Source: Neobacillus cucumis (GTDB lineage: Bacteria > Bacillota > Bacilli > Bacillales_B > DSM-18226). Taken from it: 64,000 nucleotides of DNA. A program made the translations under genes and the position numbers. Below are positions 26,182-34,969 of this stretch, one piece after another; the first letter of the stretch is position 1, and every line of letters begins with the position of its first letter. The notes under the pieces were generated by a model. It was not told the origin of the DNA. It worked only from the letters and a program-made list of their open reading frames with translations, and did no database searches. The DNA is taken from NCBI RefSeq assembly GCF_023715505.1, contig NZ_JAMBOH010000025.1:1-64000 (forward strand), written 5' to 3'.

Positions 26182-26918
26182 CATAGTAATTTATAATCCA
26201 TTTTCTTACCTTGTTTATTATTTTTATCTGTTACTATCCAATTACAATCTTTCTTTTGTACTTGATAAAGTACATTTGTACCATCAGACTTTTTAAAGAG
26301 CATATAACCTGTGTTGCCTTTTATAAAGCTTACAGGGTCTATAACATTCTTGTAAGGAATCTTTCTATCAGGAAGTAAAATGTTAGTTACTATTTCTTCT
26401 GCAATATTAAAAAGAGGTTTAAATTCATTTTTTATTTCTGCTTGGTATTGCAATTGATTGTATGTGTAAGAAAAGTAAGACTCTAAATTCAAATTAAAAG
26501 ACTGTTGTATATCTGAAATTGTTGCCCTGTAGAATTCATTAATTTCTTTTTCTTCTTTATCCCCCTCATGTTTAAAGCTAATTGTTTTAACCCCAAGTGG
26601 ATTTATTTTGAAAGTTATTGTTTCCTTACCATAAGGAGGGGCATGTGCATGTTCAAATGTTGTGACTTGGATTTTTGCAATAAAGGTAAATTGACCCTCA
26701 TGGTCTCTGACGATACTCAGAATCTTAATATCATATAAACCATATTGTTTAGGATAGCCATAGTAATTAATAATTTCCTTATGTATAGATGGGTCAAGGG
26801 CTGTAATCAATGTATCATACATAAGTTTATAATCAGGTTGTTCACTTTGAGCATAAATCTTACTGGGAATAATCATCAAAGTTATTGTAGCAATTAAAAT
26901 ATAAATTAATTTTTTCAT
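26160..26918 (-). CDS. secreted DUF3888-like protein
   Basis: 252 residues. A signal peptide (MKKLIYILIATITLMIIPSK, cleavage after IYAQ) is followed by a DUF3888-type domain: YKLMYDTLITALDPSIHKEI then YDIKILSIVRDHEGQFTF and ETITFKINPLGVKTISFKHE. A second domain (about 140-250) without assignment ends in CNWIVTDKNNKQGKK. The protein is exported or membrane-anchored through an uncleaved signal. Function of the family is unknown; members are common in Bacillus. GAGAGG precedes the ATG. No neighbour on the same strand suggests an operon. Confidence 0.68.
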   Translation of the reverse strand: MKKLIYILIATITLMIIPSKIYAQSEQPDYKLMYDTLITALDPSIHKEIINYYGYPKQYGLYDIKILSIVRDHEGQFTFIAKIQVTTFEHAHAPPYGKETITFKINPLGVKTISFKHEGDKEEKEINEFYRATISDIQQSFNLNLESYFSYTYNQLQYQAEIKNEFKPLFNIAEEIVTNILLPDRKIPYKNVIDPVSFIKGNTGYMLFKKSDGTNVLYQVQKKDCNWIVTDKNNKQGKKMDYKLLWYVLQGK

Positions 26919-27101
26919 GTGGAATTAAGCCTCTCTAAAAATACTTTTCATATTTAACTTGTGCCAATATGAGCATATTAACTAAAGTTTTTTAGAAAAT
27001 TGGCGTAAAACTATCCTGAGGTAGAACTTGAGAAAAATCCTAATGCCCTTAATGTCTTATTCAATGGAGTGTTCCTAAGAACACTTATTCCGCCACATTC
27101 A

Positions 27102-28088
27102 TCACTCTTCACCCGCCGTTAGATCGAGTTCAAATCCCCTAGGAATTTGTCTTCCGGTAGATATCGCAGATTGCTTGTGCTTGGGCACAGATTTTTGGTT
27201 CTCATGATGCGAATCAATTTCCTCTACCGTCAGTAGAGATTCATTTTCCCAGTTTTTCAGAATTCCAACCACATAACTCAGCCTTCGCTTGTTATTGGCA
27301 CACGCAATATTCATCGCTTTTAAAATGACCTCTTTCGGGTGTAGGAAGCTGGAATCCTCTACCCAAGCTAACAGCTGCTGTTTCGCATTGATGTTTGAAA
27401 AACCAAATCCATTGGAGTCCCAAAACTCAACGATTTCTCTTACATCATTTTGATTGTTCAGTAAAGGTTTCTCGATGTCTCGATTTTTCTCTAGATTCGG
27501 ATGAAGAGCTTCTATTTCTTTTTGTTCACGTATCTTATTTGGACACGTGAACGTATTGTCAAGTTCCTCACACTCAGAGTCTTGAAAGGTCTCATGTTCT
27601 TCTTGTCCGCTTTTTTCATCAACGAGTAACATCTCTTCTTGTTGACAAAACGATTCATATAGGCTGCGTATATCCTGTTTTCGAATGGCTTCCGCGACGT
27701 ATTGAATAAGTGAGGGATCCTCGACCTCTTTTAGTTCGGAATAAATACAATCCATTACGGGTTTTCCACCTTTATGCAGGTTATCTTTCCCCCAGTTTTT
27801 AATTGCGAGTTCCCTCGATACAGGATTGTAACGAATCAACTTGTGATGCAGGGTGAATCGTTCCATTAACGAATTCACACTCTCAATCGAATAGCCCAAA
27901 TCAAAAGCCATTTGTTTTTTCGTGATTTTATAAATTCCAATCTGAGTTGTATTGGGATTGGTAAGAAGATAAAGATAAAAGTATTTGTCCTCTGGAGTCA
28001 TCTCCTCAGATACAATCGGATTCTGCCAAAAATCAGTACGTACAATTCTATATTTTGCCATCTGCAGCCACTGCCTTTCTTCCATCAT
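27102..28088 (-). CDS. DnaD-like replication protein
   Basis: 328 residues. The N-terminal domain (about 10-105) is a winged helix of the phage replisome-organiser kind: YRIVRTDFWQNPIVSEEMTP, TPEDKYFYLYLLTNPNTTQI, GIYKITKKQMAFDLGYSIES. An acidic linker (about 145-205) follows. The C-terminal DnaD domain has VREIVEFWDSNGFGFSNINA and the hallmark RLSYVVGILKNWENESL. Such proteins load helicase at phage or plasmid origins and interact with DnaB-type proteins. No other phage genes are nearby, so it is probably a left-over of an integrated element. A decayed piece of a close copy lies just upstream at 28165-28415. Confidence 0.8.
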   Translation of the reverse strand: MMEERQWLQMAKYRIVRTDFWQNPIVSEEMTPEDKYFYLYLLTNPNTTQIGIYKITKKQMAFDLGYSIESVNSLMERFTLHHKLIRYNPVSRELAIKNWGKDNLHKGGKPVMDCIYSELKEVEDPSLIQYVAEAIRKQDIRSLYESFCQQEEMLLVDEKSGQEEHETFQDSECEELDNTFTCPNKIREQKEIEALHPNLEKNRDIEKPLLNNQNDVREIVEFWDSNGFGFSNINAKQQLLAWVEDSSFLHPKEVILKAMNIACANNKRRLSYVVGILKNWENESLLTVEEIDSHHENQKSVPKHKQSAISTGRQIPRGFELDLTAGEE

Positions 28089-28164
28089 TACTTTTCATCC
28101 TACATATACAGTTGATTGGTGAAAAAGGTCAGTAATTTTTTCATGATCATGTGAATTTTTTATG

Positions 28165-28415
28165 ATACATTAGTTCGTTATGCATGCATCATTTGTATTT
28201 TGATGATTCACTACGGCTAGGTTGTTCTCAATATTTGGCTTCCAAAGCTTCTTGTTGTTGTTTTTCTTTTTCTTTTTCTTTTTGCCCACGTATCGTATGA
28301 TGGAATGAGAACGTCTCGTCAATTCTTCACATTCAGGGTCTGGATATGTATCATGCCCATCTTGGCAGCTTACTTCATCATTGAAAAACATCTCTTCTTA
28401 TTCACAAAATTGGGA
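28165..28415 (-). pseudogene. decayed partial copy of the DnaD-like gene
   Basis: The minus strand reads FCE, stop, EEMFFNDEVSCQDGHDTYPD then PECEEL, which aligns with FCQQEEMLLVDEKSGQEEHE and ECEEL of the adjacent gene's linker. It goes on into a run of lysine codons (TTTTTC microsatellite on the + strand) and PNIENNLAVVNHQN, matching LEKNRDIEKPLLNNQN. Only the linker part remains. It is a local duplication now decaying. Confidence 0.65.
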
Positions 28416-28505
28416 AAAGAAATAGATTGAAATTCATTCTATGAAAGTACTATTCTTTCATAGATAGGTAAAAAATCACAACAACTATGAAAGCGAGAAA
28501 TAGTC

Positions 28506-29162
28506 ATGCATTTATTTGATATGAGAAGATTTTGGATGATGATGATCGGAAATTTATTTATAGGAATTGCTGTTTCCCTATTACGTTTAAGTAATTTTGG
28601 TACTGACCCTTTTAGCACAATGAATTTAGGAGTTAGTGGATTTTTACATGTTTCATTGGGAATTTATCAATTAATTTTTAATGTTTTCTTACTTATCATT
28701 GTATTTATCTTTGTTCGGCATACGATTGGGATTGGGACGATTGTTAACATGGTTGGAATCGGCTTTTTTTCCGACTTCTTTGTTTACGGTTACCATGAGC
28801 TATTCGGTTCTTCTCCGCTGTTGATTACAAGAAGTATATTCCTTCTTATTGCCATCATCATCGTTGGACTCGGAGTTGCCCTTTATATGACACCCGATAT
28901 GGGCATTGCGCCGTACGATGCTATGCCACTAGTTATTCAAAAAATATCGCATAATAAAATACCCTTTGCATTTGCTCGAATCATGGCAGATGTTACATGT
29001 GTAGTTATTGGTTTTTCCTTTGGATCAATTGTGGGGGTTGCTACAGTGATCACTGCCATTTGTATCGGCCCACTTGTGCAATACTTCCGGAAACATCTTG
29101 CGGAACCATTATTACGAAATAACCAGAAAGCCTTACCCGTTTCATTTAATTTAAATAAGTAA
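28506..29162 (+). CDS. YczE/YyaS/YitT-family membrane protein
   Basis: 218 residues with six or so membrane helices and the family opening RRFWMMMIGNLFIGIAVSLL, followed by SNFGTDPFSTMNLGVS and the later repeat-like GLGVALYMTPDMGIAPYDAM. These two DP/APYD loops are typical of YczE. It is an integral protein of the cytoplasmic membrane; substrate and role are unknown, though transport has been proposed for the family. It is followed by a strong terminator and is monocistronic. The ribosome site (GAAAGCGAG) is weak. Confidence 0.85.
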   Translation: MHLFDMRRFWMMMIGNLFIGIAVSLLRLSNFGTDPFSTMNLGVSGFLHVSLGIYQLIFNVFLLIIVFIFVRHTIGIGTIVNMVGIGFFSDFFVYGYHELFGSSPLLITRSIFLLIAIIIVGLGVALYMTPDMGIAPYDAMPLVIQKISHNKIPFAFARIMADVTCVVIGFSFGSIVGVATVITAICIGPLVQYFRKHLAEPLLRNNQKALPVSFNLNK

Positions 29163-29167
29163 TTGCG

Positions 29168-29202
29168 AATAGCCTCTATTTTTAGATAGAGGTTATTTTT
29201 AA
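29168..29202 (+). terminator. rho-independent terminator
   Basis: AATAGCCTCTA pairs with TAGAGGTTATT (one G-U), followed by TTTAATT. It ends the YczE-like gene. Confidence 0.75.
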
Positions 29203-29413
29203 TTCTAGTAAGACTTTTTGACCATACATGAAGCTGAGTGATCTCCACGACTAGTTAATTTCTTATATCAAAGAAATCTGACATAAATTTTTCATAAATT
29301 CTTTTTATCCGGCTTTGTTCATTTAATTTCCATTGACCGGACTCTAATAATCTCTTACTATTTTACTGTCTTACTTTATTTGCATAATTACTTAATGGTT
29401 AAGGAGTTTTTTT

Positions 29414-30145
29414 ATGGAAGATAGACAAAAGAAACCTCTATCGTTATCGTCAAATTCTGTGCGTTTGGGCGTGTTATTGGCTTTGGTTGGAGGATTTCTA
29501 GATGCTTACACTTTCATAAGTCGAGATGGTGTATTTGCCAATGCACAAACCGGAAACATGGTACTATTAGCGGTCAAAGCAGCGAACCGAGACTGGATTG
29601 GGATGTTACTTTACATTCCGCCCATCCTTGCTTTTATATTAGGCGTTTTGATTTCGGAAATTTTCAAGACTCCCCGTGTTAGACATTTAGTATATAGCTA
29701 TAGACGGTCCATCCTTATACTAGAATGTCTCGTGTTGATTTTTGTTGGGTTGCTGCCGAGCAGTGTCCCGAACATGGTCGTGACGGTGTCCATTGCGTTT
29801 GTGTCTTCCCTGCAAATTTCTACCTTTAATAAATTAGACAGGTGGGCGTATAACTCAACGATGACTACGGGAAATTTAAGGACGGCCACACAAGCTGCTT
29901 ATTTAGCTATTAAAGAACATAACCAAGAAGCTAAAAGGCAATTTCATGAATTCTTTTTCATCATTCTATCCTTTATATTCGGTGCTTTAGCCGGAACTTT
30001 TTCCACAACGTATATAGGTAATCGAGCAATCTGGTTTGCATCAGGTATTCTGATTGTCGCGCTTATCCTATATCATAGAGACAGGGGATTTATAAGAAAA
30101 CAGGAAGCTTGTCTTAAAGATCATATGAAACTAGCACAGGGATGA
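29414..30145 (+). CDS. YoaK-family (DUF1275) membrane protein
   Basis: 243 residues. The opening LLALVGGFLDAYTFISRDGV followed by FANAQTGNMVLLAVKAANRD is diagnostic for DUF1275/YoaK. The second half has STMTTGNLRTATQAAYLAI, the inverted-repeat counterpart of the first motif. Six membrane helices are likely. It is a cytoplasmic membrane protein of unknown transport function. AAGGAG precedes the ATG by a short gap. It stands alone on its transcript. Confidence 0.88.
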   Translation: MEDRQKKPLSLSSNSVRLGVLLALVGGFLDAYTFISRDGVFANAQTGNMVLLAVKAANRDWIGMLLYIPPILAFILGVLISEIFKTPRVRHLVYSYRRSILILECLVLIFVGLLPSSVPNMVVTVSIAFVSSLQISTFNKLDRWAYNSTMTTGNLRTATQAAYLAIKEHNQEAKRQFHEFFFIILSFIFGALAGTFSTTYIGNRAIWFASGILIVALILYHRDRGFIRKQEACLKDHMKLAQG

Positions 30146-30157
30146 ACAATTTTGTTG

Positions 30158-30182
30158 GCCTGTCCCCTACCTGGGGACAGGC
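30158..30182. repeat. GCCTGTCCCC inverted repeat
   Basis: GCCTGTCCCC, five bases, GGGGACAGGC: a perfect 10-bp stem, 12 bases after the YoaK-like gene stop. GC-rich hairpins of this type recur in Bacillaceae intergenic DNA. No T run follows. Confidence 0.55.
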
Positions 30183-30280
30183 ACTCTTATTGATGTCATT
30201 TATTAACGACAGTCAACCAAGAAAAAATAATGCCCACTTTCAATTGAAAAATAGTTTAAAGTAAATATAGTTTACCGAAA

Positions 30281-30310
30281 AAAACGGAGAATTTGTTGAT
30301 TCTCCGTTTT
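30281..30310. terminator. terminator between converging genes
   Basis: AAAACGGAGAAT pairs perfectly with ATTCTCCGTTTT over 6 bases. T runs flank it on both strands, so it can serve both the rightward YoaK-like gene and the leftward small gene at 30378. Confidence 0.7.
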
Positions 30311-30377
30311 TAATATGAATAATATTGTATATGACTTTAAAATAATCACTTTTATCTAAATCAATCTCAGATTAAAT

Positions 30378-30548
30378 CTACCCTGCTTTTTCTACTAAAC
30401 AGTTTTTTTCCCATTTTTCATATTCTTTACCTGCCGTCCAGCTTAACCACGATACTAGAATTCTTAATTCATTTGGTCCGACATACCAGTATTCCCAACG
30501 CTTTTTTTCTGAATTTTGATAAATTCCGGTTTTGTAGACATATTTCAT
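30378..30548 (-). CDS. small aromatic-rich protein
   Basis: 56 residues from an ATG at 30548 that follows AAGGAGTG by 7 bases. Sequence pieces: MKYVYKTGIYQNSEKKRWEY, WYVGPNELRILVSWLSWTAG and KEYEKWEKNCLVEKAG. It has six tryptophans, is rich in Tyr, Lys and Glu, and contains no membrane segment or signal peptide. Strong ribosome site, good composition and a terminator downstream support a real gene. No family is recognised. Confidence 0.6.
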   Translation of the reverse strand: MKYVYKTGIYQNSEKKRWEYWYVGPNELRILVSWLSWTAGKEYEKWEKNCLVEKAG

Positions 30549-30785
30549 GTGAAATCACTCCTTGTATCAAACCTATTATTTTAATAATTTTCGGAAGATT
30601 ATAAAATAAATATTCTCCAATTATCCAAAAACTCCTGCTAAAGCGCTATCATTTAACCATACCTTTAGTTTTATTTTTACGAATGATTTTTAATTAAGGA
30701 ATCAATTGTGGTCGTCCAGTTAATTGGATATTAGATTAAAACCCATATCCTTTGACAGGATCCACTACGAACTTGATTCTCTTCT

Positions 30786-30900
30786 AAAACGAAGCTAAAC
30801 CTTTTTTGGCAAATAAAAAAGTTTGGCTTCGTTTTATGAATATAAAAAGAGCCTAAATATACAAGTAGTCTATAAAAACTTGCATAATGAGGCTCTTTTT
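30786..30900. repeat. two consecutive long hairpins before the IS110 relic
   Basis: AAAACGAAGCTAAAC (30786-30800) pairs with GTTTGGCTTCGTTTT (30821-30835). AAAAAGAGCCT (30844-30854) pairs with AGGCTCTTTTT (30890-30900). Each has a 3' T run on the + strand, so either could stop transcription entering the element at 31034. The second may belong to the left end of the IS110-type element. Confidence 0.5.
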
Positions 30901-31033
30901 AATTATTCCTTGTTTCAGTAAAGCCCGTTAGCATTCCTGTAGATCGTTATTTTTCGACTTTGAAAAAATAGAGCTCCTCAGTAAAATGAGTATAGACACC
31001 ACTCTAACTCCCAACTTTAGGAGGAACCCTACT

Positions 31034-31959
31034 ATGAAGTTTAAAATGCAAAACAAACAAAATCAACTAATAGAAAGAATTTCCGTTAAACATCTTGTTG
31101 TCGGCGTGATATAGCTCAACAATTTCATGTCGCCAGAGCCGTAAATTTCCGTGGAATTGTTGTCGGAGAACCTCTAACGTTCAAAAATAATGAAGAAGGA
31201 TTTACTAGTTTACTAAAATGGATAATAAATCTTCAAAGATTAAACAACTTGGATCAAGCAATTGTTGGGATGGAACCAACTGGACACTACTGGATCAATC
31301 TTTCAAAATGGCTCCTTAAACAAAATATTGAGGTAGTAACGGTAAACCCACATTTAGTAAAAAGGAATAAAGAAAACCGTGATAATACTCAATCAAAAAG
31401 TGATAAAAAGGATGCCTTAGTCATCGCTGATATGGTAAAGAACGGTTACTACTCCGAGGTTAGATACACATCAGAAACATTTGAAAAGCTAAGGGTCCTT
31501 ATGTCAAACCGTGATGTAGTAGTGAAACGCCTAGTAAGTTCTATCAATCAATTAAATCGTTGGGTAGATATTGTCTTTCCTGAACTCCGTCAAGTCTTTA
31601 AAGACATTACTGCAAAAGGAGCAATCGCAACCCTTCGCCTATTTCCAACTCCTATGGAATTGGCCACCAAGCAGACTCATGAGATTATTATTGGCTGGAA
31701 ATCTCTTATGAAGAGGCAACCTGGATTAAAAAAGGCCCAATTACTCCTCCAGGTAGCCAAGAACTCCATCGGTTCAAGGCAAGCACTAGATGCTTATAAA
31801 TTTCATTTGGAGCAATTACTTGAAGAATATGATTTAGCAGTAACACAACTCGAGAAAGTTGAAAAACAAGTTACCGATGTATTATATAAAATTCCTTATG
31901 CTAAAAAGCTGCTTACCATTAAAGGAATTAGTGAAATATCTCTAGCCAAGGACAATTGA
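31034..31959 (+). mobile_element. IS110-family transposase, frameshifted and truncated
   Basis: AGGAGG precedes an ATG at 31034. The frame MKFKMQNKQNQLIERISVKH then LVVGV stops by a one-base loss near 31108; the next frame resumes DIAQQFHVARAVNFRGIVVG and runs on. DEDD-type residues are visible: Asp in VGVDIA (restored), Glu in IVGMEPTGHYW and Asp in SDKKDALVIADM. Translation stops at 31959 within GISEISLAKDN, where full-length relatives continue about 110 residues with the Tnp20 domain and catalytic Ser. Two lesions make this a dead element. Confidence 0.85.
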
Positions 31960-31987
31960 AAAATAAATCTATACAATTCGAATGTTG

Positions 31988-32278
31988 GCTTATTCGCAGG
32001 ATTTCAAATATGTACGGAGTACCAGATTACTTAAACATAAGGGCTCTGACCCATTCCGATAGCAAAACTGGCCTCAGGAATGAAAGGGCAAATGACTTGT
32101 TGAGACTTGGGAGGGAAAGCCTCCAGGGGCGGCGTGGAGCATGTACATTATATGGTAAAATATGGAGTACAATTATACTCCTCTATTTCACTATGCCTCC
32201 GCGAAGCTTTTAATGGATCTGGCCCCTCATATTCTATCATTATGAAATATCAAGGTACATGAAATCCTGCGAATAAGC
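31988..32278. repeat. 291-bp segment bounded by a 19-bp perfect inverted repeat
   Basis: GCTTATTCGCAGGATTTCA (31988-32006) and its exact complement (32260-32278) enclose about 250 bases. The inside has paired GC-rich words (GGGCTCTGACCC near 32040, GGATCTGGCCCC near 32214; GGGAGGGAAAGCCTCC) and no long frame. It starts 29 bases after the broken IS110 transposase. It could be a small non-autonomous element or a structured RNA segment of the IS110 element. No target duplication is obvious. Confidence 0.5.
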
Positions 32279-32455
32279 GAGTATCGGGAGAAAATCGTAT
32301 TAAACTGAGGGAGTTTAAGGAGAATATTTCACAAACTTACTTTTGAAATAAGAAAAATGGCTACCTTCATCTTGAAGAGTCACTAACTGAAAGTTGGAGA
32401 AGAAGTAAAAATTATCTATTAATTTTTCGAACAAACCTCATATTAATCACAAGAA

Positions 32456-32860
32456 CTATAAAAATGATTGGATATAAGGTCCAGAATACCACAAATTCCA
32501 TCCATTATAGTAAAAGTATTCAGTTTGCAAGGAAATCCATTCAAAAATAATTGAAAAAATAGACCAAGATAAGATATATATTATTTTCTTTAAAATCCTT
32601 TCTTCTAAAGGATAATAATTGAGAAACAATAAGCTAATTGAAGGGAAGTATAAAATGATTCCTAAAAGTCCTAACCATTGAAATCCTTTTTCAAAATAAC
32701 CATAAAGATGATAATGCATATCTAATATAAAATCAGTCGTTATACCGTAGGCATAAGCAAAGAAACATGTGGCGTAAATTTCTATTTTATTAATCCTTTT
32801 CGGAATATAAAATGCAATGATGTTCAAGATGATAAAAATTATATATATAAAAATCCACAC
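32456..32860 (-). CDS. CBO0543-family membrane protein
   Basis: 134 residues after AAGGAGG. Four to five membrane helices and the aromatic ending FYYNGWNLWYSGPY are CBO0543 features, as is the early PKRINKIEIYATCFFAYAYG. It resembles, distantly, the 159-residue protein at 13262. It lies 15 bases after the gene at 32876 and is last of a three-gene leftward operon of membrane proteins. Function is unknown. Confidence 0.7.
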   Translation of the reverse strand: MWIFIYIIFIILNIIAFYIPKRINKIEIYATCFFAYAYGITTDFILDMHYHLYGYFEKGFQWLGLLGIILYFPSISLLFLNYYPLEERILKKIIYILSWSIFSIIFEWISLQTEYFYYNGWNLWYSGPYIQSFL

Positions 32861-32875
32861 ATTAATTTGTCCTCC

Positions 32876-33349
32876 TTATATCTGCTTGACTTTTGCAACA
32901 CCTAATGCAAAGTGATTCCAAAGAACATTCTCAATAAACTCAGATTGTGATTCTTCACAATCAATAATTAGAATAATCTCGGAATGCCTTCCTTTTAATA
33001 ATCTTTTTTTCTTCTTTAAGACCACTTCGGTAAAAAGTCTAATTGCTAGTCCAAGCACAAACCCTATAAAAGCACCAATTAACCCCCAATAAATTGGACC
33101 CCATGATAATTTAAACCCAATACTCACACCAATAACTGAAAAGGCTGTGGCAAGAGCTGCTCCTATATCAATCAGCGTTGTACCATCAGAGCGATGAAGG
33201 GAATCAAAAACTTTCCGCTCCTCTTTTCGATTATCAAGTGGGACAGCAAATATACTTTCTTTTGTAATCCCTTCTTTTTCTAAAGTGGAGATTGCCATTT
33301 CTAAATAGGAAGTAGTTTCAAAAGTTGAAAAAAGTTGCAAATTAATCAC
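32876..33349 (-). CDS. membrane protein with glycine-rich helix pair
   Basis: 157 residues. The first 50 residues are soluble (FETTSYLEMAISTLEKEGIT). Two adjacent membrane helices about residues 60-110 follow (IGAALATAFSVIGVSIGF and IYWGLIGAFIGFVLGLAIRL), then a basic patch KKKKRLLKGRH and a soluble end. The start overlaps the stop of the upstream gene by four bases, so translation is coupled. The architecture resembles small stress-related membrane proteins with a Gly-zipper hairpin. The family is not named. Confidence 0.7.
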   Translation of the reverse strand: MINLQLFSTFETTSYLEMAISTLEKEGITKESIFAVPLDNRKEERKVFDSLHRSDGTTLIDIGAALATAFSVIGVSIGFKLSWGPIYWGLIGAFIGFVLGLAIRLFTEVVLKKKKRLLKGRHSEIILIIDCEESQSEFIENVLWNHFALGVAKVKQI

Positions 33350-34134
33350 ATCACCTTTTGTCCTTTTAGTATTTTGAAACCTGTTGACTGATAGTTTTCT
33401 TGTAAATGAGCCCTTAATTCTTTTTCGAAAAGCTTATTATTTTCAACTGTATTAATATATGAGTCATACAGCGCAAAACCATAGTGTGATGGAATAAATA
33501 ATAGCCATTCTGGTTTTAGCACAGAGGTAGCTTCTTTCACCTTGCCTAAAACCAAAAGTGAAACTGCCTCTTGGACGTGTGAATAATAATAAAAGATGAC
33601 TAACCAACCGATAACAAACAAGGCAGTCAAAAGCCTGTGTATATAGAGTTGTCCAAGACCAGGGATAAACAATGACCAAATAATGGAGAGAACTGGGTTC
33701 CTTTTATCTAGATAGTTAATTTCTACTGCTCCCAAAGCGAATGAATTAAAACGATGGTCCTCACGTTCCGCTAAAAGATAAACTCTATTCATATCTATCG
33801 TCGTTCGGTAACTATCCCAAATCCCAAAAATGTAAACAGGGATATACATGAGAAGCCACCTAGTATTTAATACATCTTTAGCCATGTCTATATTACCTTG
33901 AAATGAGTAAATCATTGAAAGATTGACATGGGCATTAATGTTAACAACAACCTCCCAGAGAAATAAAGCATATCCTCTAAGGTATTTTGACAAGAGTAAA
34001 TGTCCAAAACCAGGGAATGCAGCGGACCACCATGCGATGATGTATGGGTTCCTTAAATGAAGCTGAGTTGTACCAAGAGTGCTTACATGTGCTTTATATC
34101 TTCTAGCGGTATTATCATTTGTATAGTTGTTCAT
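33346..34134 (-). CDS. TM2-like membrane protein with two repeats
   Basis: 262 residues after AAGGTGG. It holds two similar halves. The first has AAFPGFGHLLLSKYLRGYAL, VVVNINAHVNLSMIYSFQGN and FGIWDSYR. The second has LFIPGLGQLYIHRLLTALFV and ends ALYDSYINT. The PGxGxLxxxxxxxG motif next to a helix is as in TM2-like proteins. The 156-residue protein at 38525 matches the first half closely. First gene of a three-gene operon encoding membrane proteins. Function unknown. Confidence 0.72.
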   Translation of the reverse strand: MNNYTNDNTARRYKAHVSTLGTTQLHLRNPYIIAWWSAAFPGFGHLLLSKYLRGYALFLWEVVVNINAHVNLSMIYSFQGNIDMAKDVLNTRWLLMYIPVYIFGIWDSYRTTIDMNRVYLLAEREDHRFNSFALGAVEINYLDKRNPVLSIIWSLFIPGLGQLYIHRLLTALFVIGWLVIFYYYSHVQEAVSLLVLGKVKEATSVLKPEWLLFIPSHYGFALYDSYINTVENNKLFEKELRAHLQENYQSTGFKILKGQKVM

Positions 34135-34275
34135 AAAGCCACCTTAAGGAAACAATTAATTTTCCATAGTATTCCACAAATCGGTTTATTTATCCTGTTT
34201 ACTACTAATAGAACTAATCTTCCACGTTTGTTGAATAAGAAAAAAGCGTCTCCACTTGTTGTAGAAACGCTGCTG

Positions 34276-34805
34276 TTACCTAATATCATACTTATCTTTA
34301 CATTTACCTGTAACAACAAAGTGAGGACTGCCATCCTTACGGTTAAAGACTCTCCAGTATTCACTGTATTCATCGTCCTCTGAAGTGTCTGGGAAAACCT
34401 CTAATACAAAACCTTCCGCTAAAAAGACCTTTAATCCTCCAACCTCATCTGAGTCAATGCTTTTAACAATATTGTTTTCTTGTATGCTTTCCAAAAAGTA
34501 GTTAATACGCTCATCAAATCTATTGTTCCTTGAATATCCCAATCAAAGTCTTCATTATCTTCATTCCATCCTGACCTAGGAGAATAGAAATCCCTTGAAG
34601 CTACTAAAATCTTATTTTCTTTGATAATTCTCCACGAACATTGAATATGTAATGCGTATTCTGCTGTTTCTTCAGTTTCACCCTTCCTTGATACTGAAAT
34701 CATTTCGCCAAATCCAAGCCAAAAGAGACTAGATGCTCTTCCCGCATTCCTTAATTTCAAACCCACTAGTTTACCTATTTCGGAACTATTGCAACTTTCA
34801 TACAC
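34276..34805 (-). pseudogene. frameshifted gene of unknown function
   Basis: One frame gives MYESCNSSEIGKLVGLKLRN, SSLFWLGFGEMISVSRKGET, CSWRIIKENKILVASRDFYS and EDNEDFDWDIQG. Near 34520-34542 coding switches frame to NNRFDERINYFLESIQENNI, VGGLKVFLAEGFVLEVFPDT and WRVFNRKDGSPHFVVTGKCK, ending at 34276. The joined protein is about 175 residues and resembles the small immunity-like or antirestriction-type proteins seen beside polymorphic toxins, but no toxin gene is near. A single indel divides it. Confidence 0.55.
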
Positions 34806-34836
34806 GTCTCCTGTAGGGATTTATTATTTAAGTTAA

Positions 34837-34870
34837 GTACCCGTTTGTTTAAGTACAATATTTCACAAAG
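34837..34870. repeat. dispersed intergenic motif, copy 1
   Basis: GTTTAAGTACAATATTTCAC with flanking CCCGTTT. Related copies lie at 46505-46539 and 52674-52708. Confidence 0.5.
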
Positions 34871-34969
34871 AAAAAAATAAAGCTTTAAGATAAAATAGGT
34901 ATTACCCTTTTTGAAGTAATACCCCTTTACCTAATGTAGTTTATTATTTATTAAATTCTCCTAAAACAT

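Noticed and set aside
27102..28415. Prophage
   Set aside because: Only a DnaD-like gene and its partial copy are present; no integrase, repressor, terminase or structural genes are in the window.
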